This document shows positions 27,792-36,444 of a DNA stretch of 64,000 bases, piece by piece. Source of the DNA: Acidimicrobiia bacterium (GTDB lineage Bacteria; Acidobacteriota; Vicinamibacteria; Vicinamibacterales; CAVVIG01). The notes under the pieces are model-generated. The model did no database searches. It was not told where the DNA came from and worked only from the letters and a program-made list of their open reading frames with translations. The translations under genes and the position numbers were made by a program. The stretch is from contig VFZL01000003.1 of assembly GCA_016871175.1 (NCBI GenBank), positions 124,001 through 188,000 of the forward strand, written 5' to 3'. Position 1 is the stretch's first letter. The number at the start of each line of letters is the position of its first letter.

Positions 27792-28895
27792 TTATTTCCT
27801 CCGCTCAATCAATTCAAAGGCCAAGCCGTCGAGATCCTCGATCAGCACGGCACGCGTGTCACCGAATTTGTAAGGTCCCTCGAGGATCGGAATCTTCGCC
27901 GCCCTGAGATGCGCCAGCACGGGATCGAGGTTGGGATACGACAGGCCAATGTGGTCGACCACTTGCCCGCGTGACTTGGCCAACGGCTGATCGTTGCCGG
28001 CGCCGCAGCGCCCGTTCCGGCACTGGCGCGGATACCAGAGCCAGCTGGCGTCGGCGATTCGGGCGTTCCCCGCCGGGATGCGGAGCTGACCGACGCTCAT
28101 GTAGGTCGGGAACGTGATCTCGCCGGTCGGGACGGCACACGGGTTCCAGCGCCCGTTGGCGAACGTGAAGGCGGTGCTGAACGTGTTCTGCGTTGCCGGG
28201 AACGTCGCACCCAAGTGCTCCACATGCCAGTTCGCCGAACAGAGTGGGTTCTCGCCCCAAAAGTGGGTGTGCTCGCGGAATCCGTCCGCCTTGCCCGCCG
28301 TCACTTCGACGAGCATCCCGTCAGGATCGACCACGTAGCCGAAGTCGAGGCCGCTCGTCGGGGCGGGCTTGCCTAGCTTCTCGCGCTGGGCCTGCTGTTC
28401 CTTGATGGTCGTCGCCGTCGCGAGCTGATCGCCGAGCGGCAGCGCCAGCGCATGTGTCGCGGTCTGTTTCCCCTCAGGACCGCCGTACAAGGTCACGAGC
28501 TCGAAGGCTTTGGGGTCCAGCTTGCTGACGCGCGCGAGAAACGCGCTGGTATCAGGACCGCCGAAGGTCGAACCAAATGTCCAAAAGGCGCTCTGCGGCA
28601 CCGACCGCTGCGCTTTGCGATCGAATCCGCCCGGCGCCTGCCGCGCGACCTTGGTGTACAGCAGGTAGAAGCCTTTCTCGTCCACGAAGGCGGGCATGTC
28701 CGCCAACGTGGTCCTGCGACCCGTCGGCCAGTAGTTCGTGTACCACGCAATCGATCGATCGGGATTGACCGAATTGAGGTGGATGTGGTGAAACGTTGGC
28801 TGCGGAATCGACACCGCGCCGCCGGTCTGGGCCACGCCCCTCACCACACCAATGGCGCACGCCCCCGCCACGCCGAAGAGCCACATCTTGCGCAT
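27792..28895 (-). CDS. Secreted protein with two VOC (glyoxalase-like) domains
   Basis: A 367-residue protein; ATG 28895 follows GAGG by five bases. A signal peptide precedes two VOC modules: the first begins with TFHHIHLNSVNPDRSIAWY, the second carries VVDHIGLSYPNLDPVLAHL and ends FGDTRAVLIEDLDGLAFELI. Paired His/Glu positions suit a metal site. The substrate is unknown. It is convergent with the ActD-like gene, ten bases apart, and divergent from the beta-helix gene. Confidence 0.8.
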   Translation of the reverse strand: MRKMWLFGVAGACAIGVVRGVAQTGGAVSIPQPTFHHIHLNSVNPDRSIAWYTNYWPTGRRTTLADMPAFVDEKGFYLLYTKVARQAPGGFDRKAQRSVPQSAFWTFGSTFGGPDTSAFLARVSKLDPKAFELVTLYGGPEGKQTATHALALPLGDQLATATTIKEQQAQREKLGKPAPTSGLDFGYVVDPDGMLVEVTAGKADGFREHTHFWGENPLCSANWHVEHLGATFPATQNTFSTAFTFANGRWNPCAVPTGEITFPTYMSVGQLRIPAGNARIADASWLWYPRQCRNGRCGAGNDQPLAKSRGQVVDHIGLSYPNLDPVLAHLRAAKIPILEGPYKFGDTRAVLIEDLDGLAFELIERRK

Positions 28896-28986
28896 AGTCG
28901 CCTCGCGTGGCGATTGTCGCATGGAAGGTCGATGGTCGTGGGGAATAGGCTCCGCAAACGGCTAGAATCATGTGGGAGTTGTCGCA

Positions 28987-30153
28987 ATGACGTTCGTCGT
29001 CGTGCCAGCGTGGCACCGCGTCCGGCGTGTGCTCACTGTGTCGTGGTTGGCGAGTCTGGTGCTGGTGGCGTTGGGTCGGAGCGTCCACGCGCAGTCGTTG
29101 ACAACGTGTCCAGAGGCCGACCCCTATGACCGCGAGCCCGATCAGTTCGCCATCGAACGCTGCCTCGCGAACTTCGATCGCATCGTGCTCGAGGCCCAGG
29201 ATCGTCCGGACTACGTCGGATACATCGTGGCCGATACCATCGATCTCCGCCGTGCCGGCGTCCTGCTCACGAGCGCGCGGTCACCCATGAAGGCGGTGAT
29301 CATAGCCGCCCCCTCGCTCAACGTGCCGATCCTGCGGGCAACCACCGTCGACTATGAGATCTCCTTCATCATCTTCGACGGGAACCGCGAAGAACGCGAG
29401 GTGCGCAACAAGCCATGCACTGCGGCACGCAACTATCGCAACGTGGAGTTGTCGAACGGGACCGGATTACGGATCCGCTACGTCGAGTCGAAGCGCGCGG
29501 TGTGCGGCTCCGGGATGACGGTCGGCGGATCCCGGGAATTCGAGATCGCCGGCAGCTGGTTCTACGACAACGGACGACAGCCCGAGGACGCGGATGGTAT
29601 TCACGGCCTCTGGGCGGATGGCCTCAACGTGTTCAACTGCACGGGAGCGACCATCCGGGACAACACGTTCTGGGACAACACCGACGTGGATCTCGGGGTC
29701 AACGGTGGACCCGGATGCGCGGTGTACCGGAATCGGATCACGCATTTCGACCGTTACGCCTTCGCCGGCCTCGTAGCCGGCGCTCCGACGCGGTCGGGAG
29801 GCGAGTTCAGCGACAATGAGATCACGTCGGCGCCCGCTTGCCTGGGCTTCGGCATTGTCGTCGGCTGCCACCCGTAGTTCGAGTGCGAGAACGGCTATGC
29901 GAGGGACCTGTGGATCCACGACAATCGTGTCGAGGGTGCGGTGGTCAATCTGGCGGCGGACGGGGTGACCGGTGGCAAGGTTGAGCGCAACCGGATCGGT
30001 CGGCCCCAGGGCGCCTGCGGCCTGAACTGCCTCGAACCCGCGGAGTACCTCGTCGCGCACGTCATCAACGTTCGCTTACAGCCCGGGTACGTGGTCCGAC
30101 CGACAGACTTTGTGACATCCTGCCCCTCGCCGACGCTGCAGCGTCGGCCCTAG
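28987..30153 (+). pseudogene. Right-handed beta-helix secreted protein interrupted by TAG
   Basis: ATG 28987 follows GGGAG by eight bases; a TAGAAT -10-like element is at 28963-28968. After the signal peptide come parallel beta-helix coils: VELSNGTGLRIRYVES, FEIAGSWFYDNG, ATIRDNTFWDNTDVDLG, GCAVYRNRITHFDRYAF. The frame meets TAG at 29875-29877 (codon 297), then continues with LWIHDNRVEGAVVNL and VERNRIGRPQG, which are further coils, to TAG 30153. CAG-to-TAG would explain the internal stop. It may bind or cut a polysaccharide; no catalytic residues were identified. Confidence 0.75.
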
Positions 30154-30249
30154 TCAGAAGACGACACCTGGTTGCCTGACGCCCAACGGTCCGTCGAGCG
30201 ACAGTCGCTGCGAGGATCGACCGGGGAGCGAGCGCTCGCGTGCTAAAGG

Positions 30250-30281
30250 AAGAGCGCGACACGAGTGTGCCGCGCTCTTTT
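30250..30281. terminator. Bidirectional intrinsic terminator
   Basis: AAGAGCGCG pairs perfectly with CGCGCTCTT over a 12-base loop, flanked by a short T run on each strand. It sits between the convergent beta-helix and Ig-repeat genes and can serve both. Confidence 0.65.
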
Positions 30282-30307
30282 GAACCTACCGCCTCGCGAT
30301 CCGATGG

Positions 30308-31858
30308 CTACTCCACCACGTACACCTTGCACTTGGCGGTCTGCTCGCCACTCGTGACGAAGACGCCGAAGTGTCCAACCCCAAGGTATGTGAACCGCGT
30401 CGTGAATGACGGCCCCGTGCCTTCTGACGGGGTCCCGCCTTGCTCCTCGACGGACCATGCATACTGACCGGTGCCGCCAGTCGCGGTAAGTGTAATCGGC
30501 TTGTTGAGCTTCACCCTCGCCTCTCCGGGCGCACACACCAGCGGCGGCGGCGGTGGAGGCGGAGGGTTCACGCGAATCGAACACGTTGCGCTCGCGTTGC
30601 CGCTTTCCACGGTGACGGCACGGGTGCCATCGATGCCGAAGGCAGTCGTGAACGAGGCGCCGCTAGCGTTCGCGGGGGTGCCACCGACGCTCCAGGCGTA
30701 GGTTCCCGTGCCGACGGTCGCAGTGAACGTCACCGGCTGATTCACCAGCACCGATTGTGACGGCGTGGTGCAGACGAGCGGTGGCGGAGGCGTCGGGAGG
30801 CTGGTGACGGTCAGCTGGCAGGTGGCGATCGCCGCGCCACTCGTCACTGTCACCGGATATGTGCCGACAGCCGCGAAGGCCGTCTCGAAGGTCGCGGAGG
30901 TTCCCGTGGCGGGCGAGCCGCCACCGCTCCAGTCGAAGCCGCCGTTGCCAGCGGTCGCCGTAAGCCGGGCGATCTCATTGACACGGACGGACTGCGTGGC
31001 GGGCGAGCAGAACACTTCCTTCACAACCGGCGGCGGTGGCGGCGGGGCCATCACCTCCACGATGCATGTCGCCGTCGCGTTACCGCTTGTCACCACCACC
31101 GAATGACTGCCATGCGTCGCGAACGCGGTCGAATACGTCCGACCTGTTGCACGGCTTGGCGTGCCCACGCTGCTCCACTCGTAGACGCCAGTGCCGCCCG
31201 TGGCACTCAGGTTCACCGCCTGATTGAGCGCGGCCGTCTGTCCGCTGGGGGTGCACTGCAGCGGAGACGAAGGCGGCGGGGGCGGGGGCGGGGCGCACGC
31301 CGTCTTGTAATCGACCACCATACCCACGATCAACGTTTCCCGCCCCTGCGCGTCGAAGATCGACACGTCCACCTACACGCGTCCGCAGTTGTAGTTCCGC
31401 GGCTCGAACGCGAAGGTCGTCTGCCCCGCTGCGTGCTTCGCGTAGTTCAGCGCCCCAACGATGTCCACACGAGCCCGCGGGTTCTCGACCGTGTGGCCGC
31501 AGCCCAGCGCGCCTGAGTGATGCGACAGCGCCACGAAACGCAGCGGCGACGGCCCCGCATCAATCATGTTCAACACCCATCGCATCACGTCGCTGCCGGC
31601 CGGTACGCAGTCAGTCTGGCCTTGGATCGAATACTGTGGGCTCGACGCTAGCCCGCTCCCGGGCGCCGGTGTGGGCGTGGGGGTCGTATCACCAGACGGC
31701 CCCGAGTTGTCTGCGTTGCCAACCGCCGGTGTGGCGGACGTTGACAATGACTGAGCCGGTTGGCCTGCGCCGGCACTGGGCCCGGTGATCGACTGACCTG
31801 AACACGCGATGGTCGTCGTGAGCGACAGAGCCCACAGGGTGTTGAGCAGCTTGTTCAC
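30308..31858 (-). pseudogene. Lipoprotein with four Ig-like repeats and polyproline linkers, interrupted by TAG
   Basis: GTG 31858 follows an AGAGGA site; the lipoprotein signal ends TTTIAC. The head domain (to about residue 185) has VMRWVLNMIDAGPSPLRFVALSHHS. TAG at 31375-31373 (codon 162) interrupts RNYNCGRV / VDVSIFDAQGRET; CAG-to-TAG would restore it. Four Ig-like repeats follow, each with a GTGxYxWS core and a VTSGxxxATC-type strand, joined by runs of five to eight prolines. Total 516 codons ending in TAG. The protein should stand on the cell surface, with the repeats as a stalk. The substrate is unknown. Confidence 0.75.
30311..31261 (-). repeat. Four tandem Ig-like coding repeats
   Basis: The repeats span 31261-31052, 31018-30803, 30778-30569 and 30538-30311. 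Each is about 70-76 residues and the linkers are proline codon runs (plus-strand GGC/GGT tracts). The similarity is strong enough to favour recombination or assembly collapse. Confidence 0.75.
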
Positions 31859-32238
31859 GAGAGTCCTCTTCGGCCAGCCGGCGCGAATGCCACCATCCAT
31901 CGGTGCGAATCGGCCGGCGTCCGCTCAGCGCTCTTGAAAAGACCCTACCAACTCGCGTGACGGCTCAAGTGAAGTGATCGCTGAGGCTTAGCCGAACTTA
32001 CAGATCAGGTAGTCACTCGGCGAACAGACTGACGACGGCATCTCGGGCGACTACGGGTACTCAGAAGGCTGACGTGCGGGAGAAGGCGCGGAGACGAATG
32101 TCAACCGTGCGGCGGTCATCTCCGGCAGCGGCTCGATCGAGGACGAGTCAGCAAAGCTCGTTCGGCGTCAACCACAAGACGGACTGCAGGCTGGGTAGGT
32201 CGGTGGCAAGTCGTCCAGGAAGCGCCTACACTCTACAC
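31859..32238. other. Divergent intergenic region without a gene
   Basis: This 380-base stretch lies between the starts of the Ig-repeat lipoprotein and the SEC-C protein. No coding frame with family resemblance was seen. A TACACT hexamer at 32227-32232 is six bases before the SEC-C start. Confidence 0.5.
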
Positions 32239-32550
32239 ATGGCTGCACCAACAGGGACACAACCGGCACGCTCAACACGACCCGGACGCAACGAGCGGTG
32301 TTATTGCGGTTCGGGACGGAAATACAAGCAATGCTGCCTCGCAAAAGACGAGGCGGAAGCGGCGGCCGCACGGGCCGCCGCGAGGGCCGCCGAAGCCAGC
32401 GTGGCGGCCGAGACCACGGCGGGCGAGCCGACCGCGAAGACAGCGCCGCCACGGCCACCCAAGCACCAGACGCATCAGCCGTGGAAAGCGACGACGTCGA
32501 AAGGCTTTGCTCCGAAGACTCGCATGCCGCGCAAAGCGGGTGGAAGCTAG
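32239..32550 (+). CDS. SEC-C zinc-binding motif protein with basic tail
   Basis: A 103-residue protein. After a basic N-terminus comes the SEC-C motif RCYCGSGRKYKQCC, whose cysteines bind zinc and which in SecA contacts SecB and the ribosome. An alanine-rich helix (about 47-75) and a Lys/Arg/Pro-rich tail follow. Start at ATG 32239 has no ribosome-binding site and a -10-like hexamer six bases upstream. The longer open frame to 32074 has no coding character. Its role is unknown; nucleic-acid or ribosome contact is plausible. Confidence 0.75.
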   Translation: MAAPTGTQPARSTRPGRNERCYCGSGRKYKQCCLAKDEAEAAAARAAARAAEASVAAETTAGEPTAKTAPPRPPKHQTHQPWKATTSKGFAPKTRMPRKAGGS

Positions 32551-32694
32551 ACCTTCTCTTCCGTCATCGTGTCCACATCGGCTGTCGAGGCTCCTTGCTC
32601 AAGCGATCGGGGCAAAGCGTCCAGGGCCGGCTCCACACCTCCTCGCAGTACGAGCGATTCATTTCTTGGGTCACGATCGTCACCGGGTGCGCCT

Positions 32695-33639
32695 TCAGCA
32701 AGGCGGAGAGGTGACTTGGGACTTGGGATGGTCCCTGGCGACGGACAGGCGACCGATAGCTTCGCGAATTGTGTTGACGTGGATCCGAACGATGGCCTCG
32801 ACGTCTGGGGCGTAGCCGCCACTCATGGAGATCGCGACCGGAATGTCCCGACGCCGGCAGGCGTCGAAGACGAGGCGGTCACGCCGGCGCAGGCCATCAA
32901 TGGTCAACCTCAGTCGTCCGAGGCGGTCGCCCTCGTACGGGTCGGCGCCGGCCAAGTAGAATACGAGGCCGGGCATCTCCTGGTCCAGCACAGCTGGCAC
33001 ATGGCCAGCCAATGCCTCGAGATACTCATCGTCCGATGCCCCATCCTCGAACGTGATGTCAAGGTCGCTCACCTCCTTGTGGAACGGGAAGTTGTTCGCG
33101 CCGTGGAACGAGAGCGTGAACACGCGCGGGTCATCGGCGAAGATGGCGGCCGTCCCGTTCCCTTGATGCACGTCGCAGTCGACGACGACCGCTCGGCGGA
33201 TAAGAGCGTCTCGAAGCAACACGGACGCAGCGACCGCCACGTCGTTGAACACGCAGAAGCCCTCTCCCCGGTCTCGAAAGGCGTGGTGGGTCCCACCGGC
33301 AAGGTTGGCTGAGATACCGTCGTGGAGCGCGGTCCGGGCTGCGGCGATCGTCGCGCCGACCGACCGTCTCGAGCGTTCGACCATGGCCTCCGACCAGGGA
33401 AAGCCAATCCATCTCTGCATCTCGGGCGGCAACTGACCGGTGGCCACCGCCTCGACGTATGCGGGCGTGTGGACCAACGTGAGGTCCTCCCACGCAGCGG
33501 CCGGTGCGACGGCGAGATCGGTCGCGGCCAGAATGCCTTCGTCGAGCAACTGTTCACGCAACCGGCTGTATTTCCGCATTGGAAACCGATGCGTTTCCGG
33601 CAGCGGCAACACGAAGGTGTCCGAGTAGAACGCTTTCAT
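32695..33639 (-). CDS. Histone-deacetylase-family hydrolase
   Basis: A 314-residue protein with the arginase/deacetylase fold. GGTHHAF has the paired catalytic His residues, VVDCDVHQGNGT and GADPYEGDRLGRL hold the zinc-binding Asp/His/Asp residues, and SMSGGYAPDV is the glycine-rich tail motif. Bacterial members deacetylate small acetylated amines such as acetylpolyamines, or lysine side chains. Start at ATG 33639; the ribosome-binding site is weak. Confidence 0.9.
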   Translation of the reverse strand: MKAFYSDTFVLPLPETHRFPMRKYSRLREQLLDEGILAATDLAVAPAAAWEDLTLVHTPAYVEAVATGQLPPEMQRWIGFPWSEAMVERSRRSVGATIAAARTALHDGISANLAGGTHHAFRDRGEGFCVFNDVAVAASVLLRDALIRRAVVVDCDVHQGNGTAAIFADDPRVFTLSFHGANNFPFHKEVSDLDITFEDGASDDEYLEALAGHVPAVLDQEMPGLVFYLAGADPYEGDRLGRLRLTIDGLRRRDRLVFDACRRRDIPVAISMSGGYAPDVEAIVRIHVNTIREAIGRLSVARDHPKSQVTSPPC

Positions 33640-33861
33640 TGCCTGTAATCGGGCTCCGCCCCAAGCCCCGGCTCAGTCACTCGCCGGGCCACCCCTGCTC
33701 CGCTCCCTCGCGGCCGCGCCGTCCCCGCCGCCGTTGGCGGATTAAGCCAGCACATTCAGACGACGTCAAGCAGGATCCGCGTAACCAGGCGGCACCGCCC
33801 TTGCTGGTGGCGTACCATCCGAAGGGGCGAGTCACCGGCCCGCGTGGTACAGTGCTCGCCC

Positions 33862-34578
33862 GTGATCGCCTGGTCGACGACGCCCGTGCCCGTCCCGCCG
33901 AGCCGGTGGGCCTTTCGACCGCTGGAGAGCTGGCCGGACGATGGCCTCGTGGCCGCCGGAGGAGACCTCGCGCCCTCGACCCTGGTGGACGCGTATCGCC
34001 TGGGGCTGTTTCCGATGCACCTCGACGGACCCGAGCCGCTTCTGGGGTGGTGGTCGCCGAATCCCCGCGGCATCCTGCCGCTCGATCGTCTCCGCGTGAC
34101 GCGATCGCTGAGGAAAAGCCGGAAGCGCTTCACCGTACGGGTGGACACATGCTTCACTGCGGTCATGCGCGGCTGTGGCAATCCCGCTCGAGCGCACGGG
34201 TGGATCACGCCCGCCTTCATCGACGCGCATACGCGCCTCCACGAAATGGGTTGGGCGCACAGCGTCGAGGTGTTCGATGGGAACGGTCAGTTGGCAGGAG
34301 GCCTCTACGGCGTGAAGATCGGCGGCTTGTTCGCCGGCGAGTCGATGTTCTCCATTCAGCGCGACGCGTCGAAGGTGGCCCTGGTCGCGCTGGTCGAGTT
34401 GATGCGGTCGAGTGGCATGACGTTGCTCGACGTTCAATGGTGTACGCCACACCTGGCGTCCCTGGGCGCCATCGAGATTCCACGCGCGGAGTATCTGACG
34501 CGACTTGGCGCGGCGCGTGACCTCACGGTGGGCGCCTCGCGACAGGGCGTCGTCGATACAATCCCCTCGCATGTTTAG
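33862..34578 (+). CDS. aat: Leucyl/phenylalanyl-tRNA--protein transferase
   Basis: A 238-residue enzyme that adds Leu or Phe from tRNA to proteins with N-terminal Arg or Lys, marking them for ClpS-ClpAP. Motifs: WPDDGLVAAGGDLAPSTL, AYRLGLFP, GWWSPNPRGILP, HGWITPAFIDAH, AGGLYGVKIGGLFAGESMF and DVQWCTPHLASLGA. GTG 33862 is chosen because the family starts a few residues before FRPLESWPDDG; a TACAGT hexamer ends eight bases upstream and there is no ribosome-binding site. It overlaps the next gene by eight bases. Confidence 0.93.
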   Translation: MIAWSTTPVPVPPSRWAFRPLESWPDDGLVAAGGDLAPSTLVDAYRLGLFPMHLDGPEPLLGWWSPNPRGILPLDRLRVTRSLRKSRKRFTVRVDTCFTAVMRGCGNPARAHGWITPAFIDAHTRLHEMGWAHSVEVFDGNGQLAGGLYGVKIGGLFAGESMFSIQRDASKVALVALVELMRSSGMTLLDVQWCTPHLASLGAIEIPRAEYLTRLGAARDLTVGASRQGVVDTIPSHV

Positions 34579-35386
34579 ACCGATCGCCGCGGCGCTCCGC
34601 CGCCGCTTGCCACGCACGATCAAGGCTCGAGTGCTCAGCCTGATCCCGTTCCTGGGGGCACGCTATCGGACGTATCAGATCCTGACGCACCCGTTCGACC
34701 GCGAGTTCGGCACCGACACCAGCGGTCAAGTGGCTCCCGAAGACTTGGACGTCGATCCATCGCTCCGACGTCAGATGCAGGCGTACATCGGCTCGCAACC
34801 GAGCATCGTTCGTCGCGTGCTGGCCCGCCTGCCGGAACCGGATCGTTTCGCGTTCGTCGACATCGGCTGCGGGAAGGGGCGCCCGTTACTGGTCGCATCG
34901 GAGCTCCCCTATGTGAGCATTACCGGCATCGAGCTGTCCCAGGAACTTGTGCAGGTTGCTCGGCGGAACGCGTCGACGCTGGCGAAACGGTTCCCAGGTC
35001 GCACGGCCATCGCAGTGGTCGTCGGTAACGCCGCCGAGTATCAACTCGAGCAGGAGCGCGTGGTGCTCTTCTACTACCATGCCTTTGGACGCGAAACGCT
35101 TTCAGCGTTTGTCGGTCACCTGGAGCGACAACTCACCGGCACGTCGCGGCAATTGTTCTTCGTCTATGTGAACCCTGTCGACGCAGACGTGCTCGATGCG
35201 TCGCCACGATTCTCGCGGTGGATGACCGAGGCGCTTTCATATGCGCCAGACGAAGTGGGGTATGGGCCCGATCAGCACGACACGGTCGCCGTCTGGCAGT
35301 CGACTCCGCCCTGTTACCCGCCGCTGCCGAACGCGAGACGACGAGTGACGCGAGTCAATCCGTTGCGGGCCGAAATAGACGATTAG
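34571..35386 (+). CDS. Class I SAM-dependent methyltransferase
   Basis: A 271-residue protein. ATG 34571 overlaps the end of aat, so the two are co-transcribed. Motif I is FVDIGCGKGRPLLVAS, strand 2 ends ITGIELSQELV, and AIAVVVGNAAEY covers motif II. VVLFYYHAFGRET replaces the usual motif IV. The N-terminus is basic with a short hydrophobic stretch. The target is unknown. Confidence 0.82.
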   Translation: MFRPIAAALRRRLPRTIKARVLSLIPFLGARYRTYQILTHPFDREFGTDTSGQVAPEDLDVDPSLRRQMQAYIGSQPSIVRRVLARLPEPDRFAFVDIGCGKGRPLLVASELPYVSITGIELSQELVQVARRNASTLAKRFPGRTAIAVVVGNAAEYQLEQERVVLFYYHAFGRETLSAFVGHLERQLTGTSRQLFFVYVNPVDADVLDASPRFSRWMTEALSYAPDEVGYGPDQHDTVAVWQSTPPCYPPLPNARRRVTRVNPLRAEIDD

Positions 35387-35398
35387 GTGGGCGACTCG

Positions 35399-36301
35399 CT
35401 ACAGCACACCGGCCTTGCGCATCACGGGCTCCGACTTCTTGCGGATCTCTGTTGCGGCCTCGAACGGATCGCCTTGCTGGAAGCGAGGGAGGAAGAGCTC
35501 GACCGAGAGCGTTCCCGAATAGTTCTTCTCCGCCAACTTGCGCAGTATCTTCTCGACCGGCGCGATGCCATCGCCAGGCACCGCGCGCGTGGTGGAGTCG
35601 AGGAGCTCTCGGGGCATGTCCGGCACGTCCTGGAAGTGCACGTGCCCGATCTCGCCGGGCCGCATCGCCTCCAGATCTTCGAACTTACTCATGCCTGACC
35701 AGAAGTGATAGAAGTCGAACAGCGGTTTGATGTTCGGATGATTCGCCTCACGAATGATCTTCGCGAGAGACGAGATCGTCGAGATGAAGGCGGAGTTCCG
35801 CAACGCCTCCACCATGAACAGCAGTTTGTACTGACTGGAGATCTCGGCGACCTCGCGCATGTTCACTGCAGCCGCCTTGTAATCGTCGGCGGTGAACTTC
35901 GCGTTGGGCGCCGTCGCCGTGGGCTGATAGATCCGGTTCAGCCCGAGGGTCGCGAACATCTCACAGCGCTTCTTCAGGCCGTCAAGCGCCTCGGCGCGCT
36001 TCGGGTTCGGCTCGTAGATCCCGCCGGCTCCGGACGCAGCCGACACCGGCGTGAGTCCGTTGTCGGTCAAGACACGCTTGGCCACCGCGAGCGACTCGGT
36101 CTTCAAAAAGTCGTCGACGAGGTTCGACGTGAGCTCGACGTACTTGATGCCGGCTTTCGCCCACCCCTCGAGTGACCTCCGGTAGCCGGCGCCCGGAGAG
36201 GTGTTCTGGTGCAGACCAAGCGTCATCTTGCCCGCGGCTGCGGCCTCGCGCACGACAGCCAACGCGAGCGGGGTCAGGAGCATGGCACGTCGCGACAACA
36301 T
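35399..36301 (-). CDS. Exported sugar-phosphate isomerase/epimerase-like TIM-barrel protein
   Basis: A 300-residue protein with a twin-arginine-like leader (MLSRRAMLLTPLALAVV). The barrel shows KAGIKYVELTS, LLFMVEALRNS, IKPLFDFYHFW, IGHVHFQDVPD and GTLSVELFLPRF; the Glu, Asp, His and Glu residues match metal-binding positions of the xylose-isomerase-like family. Export suggests a periplasmic carbohydrate substrate. A TATAGT hexamer ends seven bases before ATG 36301 and no ribosome-binding site is seen. Confidence 0.85.
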   Translation of the reverse strand: MLSRRAMLLTPLALAVVREAAAAGKMTLGLHQNTSPGAGYRRSLEGWAKAGIKYVELTSNLVDDFLKTESLAVAKRVLTDNGLTPVSAASGAGGIYEPNPKRAEALDGLKKRCEMFATLGLNRIYQPTATAPNAKFTADDYKAAAVNMREVAEISSQYKLLFMVEALRNSAFISTISSLAKIIREANHPNIKPLFDFYHFWSGMSKFEDLEAMRPGEIGHVHFQDVPDMPRELLDSTTRAVPGDGIAPVEKILRKLAEKNYSGTLSVELFLPRFQQGDPFEAATEIRKKSEPVMRKAGVL

Positions 36302-36308
36302 GGCGGTC

Positions 36309-36314
36309 ACTATA
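36309..36314 (-). promoter_or_regulatory. TATAGT -10 element for a leaderless start
   Basis: The hexamer lies seven bases before ATG 36301 on the minus strand, so transcription would start at or next to the start codon. Confidence 0.45.
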
Positions 36315-36444
36315 CACGCGGAGCAGGGGGACCGGGAAGAGAGCGGAGAGCTGAGCGCCTCGCTTGTGAGCGTCTCTTTTCCTAGCCTCCCTTCCTGTCG
36401 CTGGCCTCGGCTCTGGGCTCTCCCTTTCCGACGCCGTTCGGCCT

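Noticed and set aside
26092-27873. 593-codon plus-strand open frame overlapping the ActC-like gene
   Set aside because: Out of frame with the membrane protein; only its last part is real, as the first codons of the frameshifted ActD-like gene.
13533-31375. Full reassignment of TAG to glutamine
   Set aside because: Many intact proteins end at family length with TAG, some in convergent pairs, and two of the internal stops are TAA and TGA.
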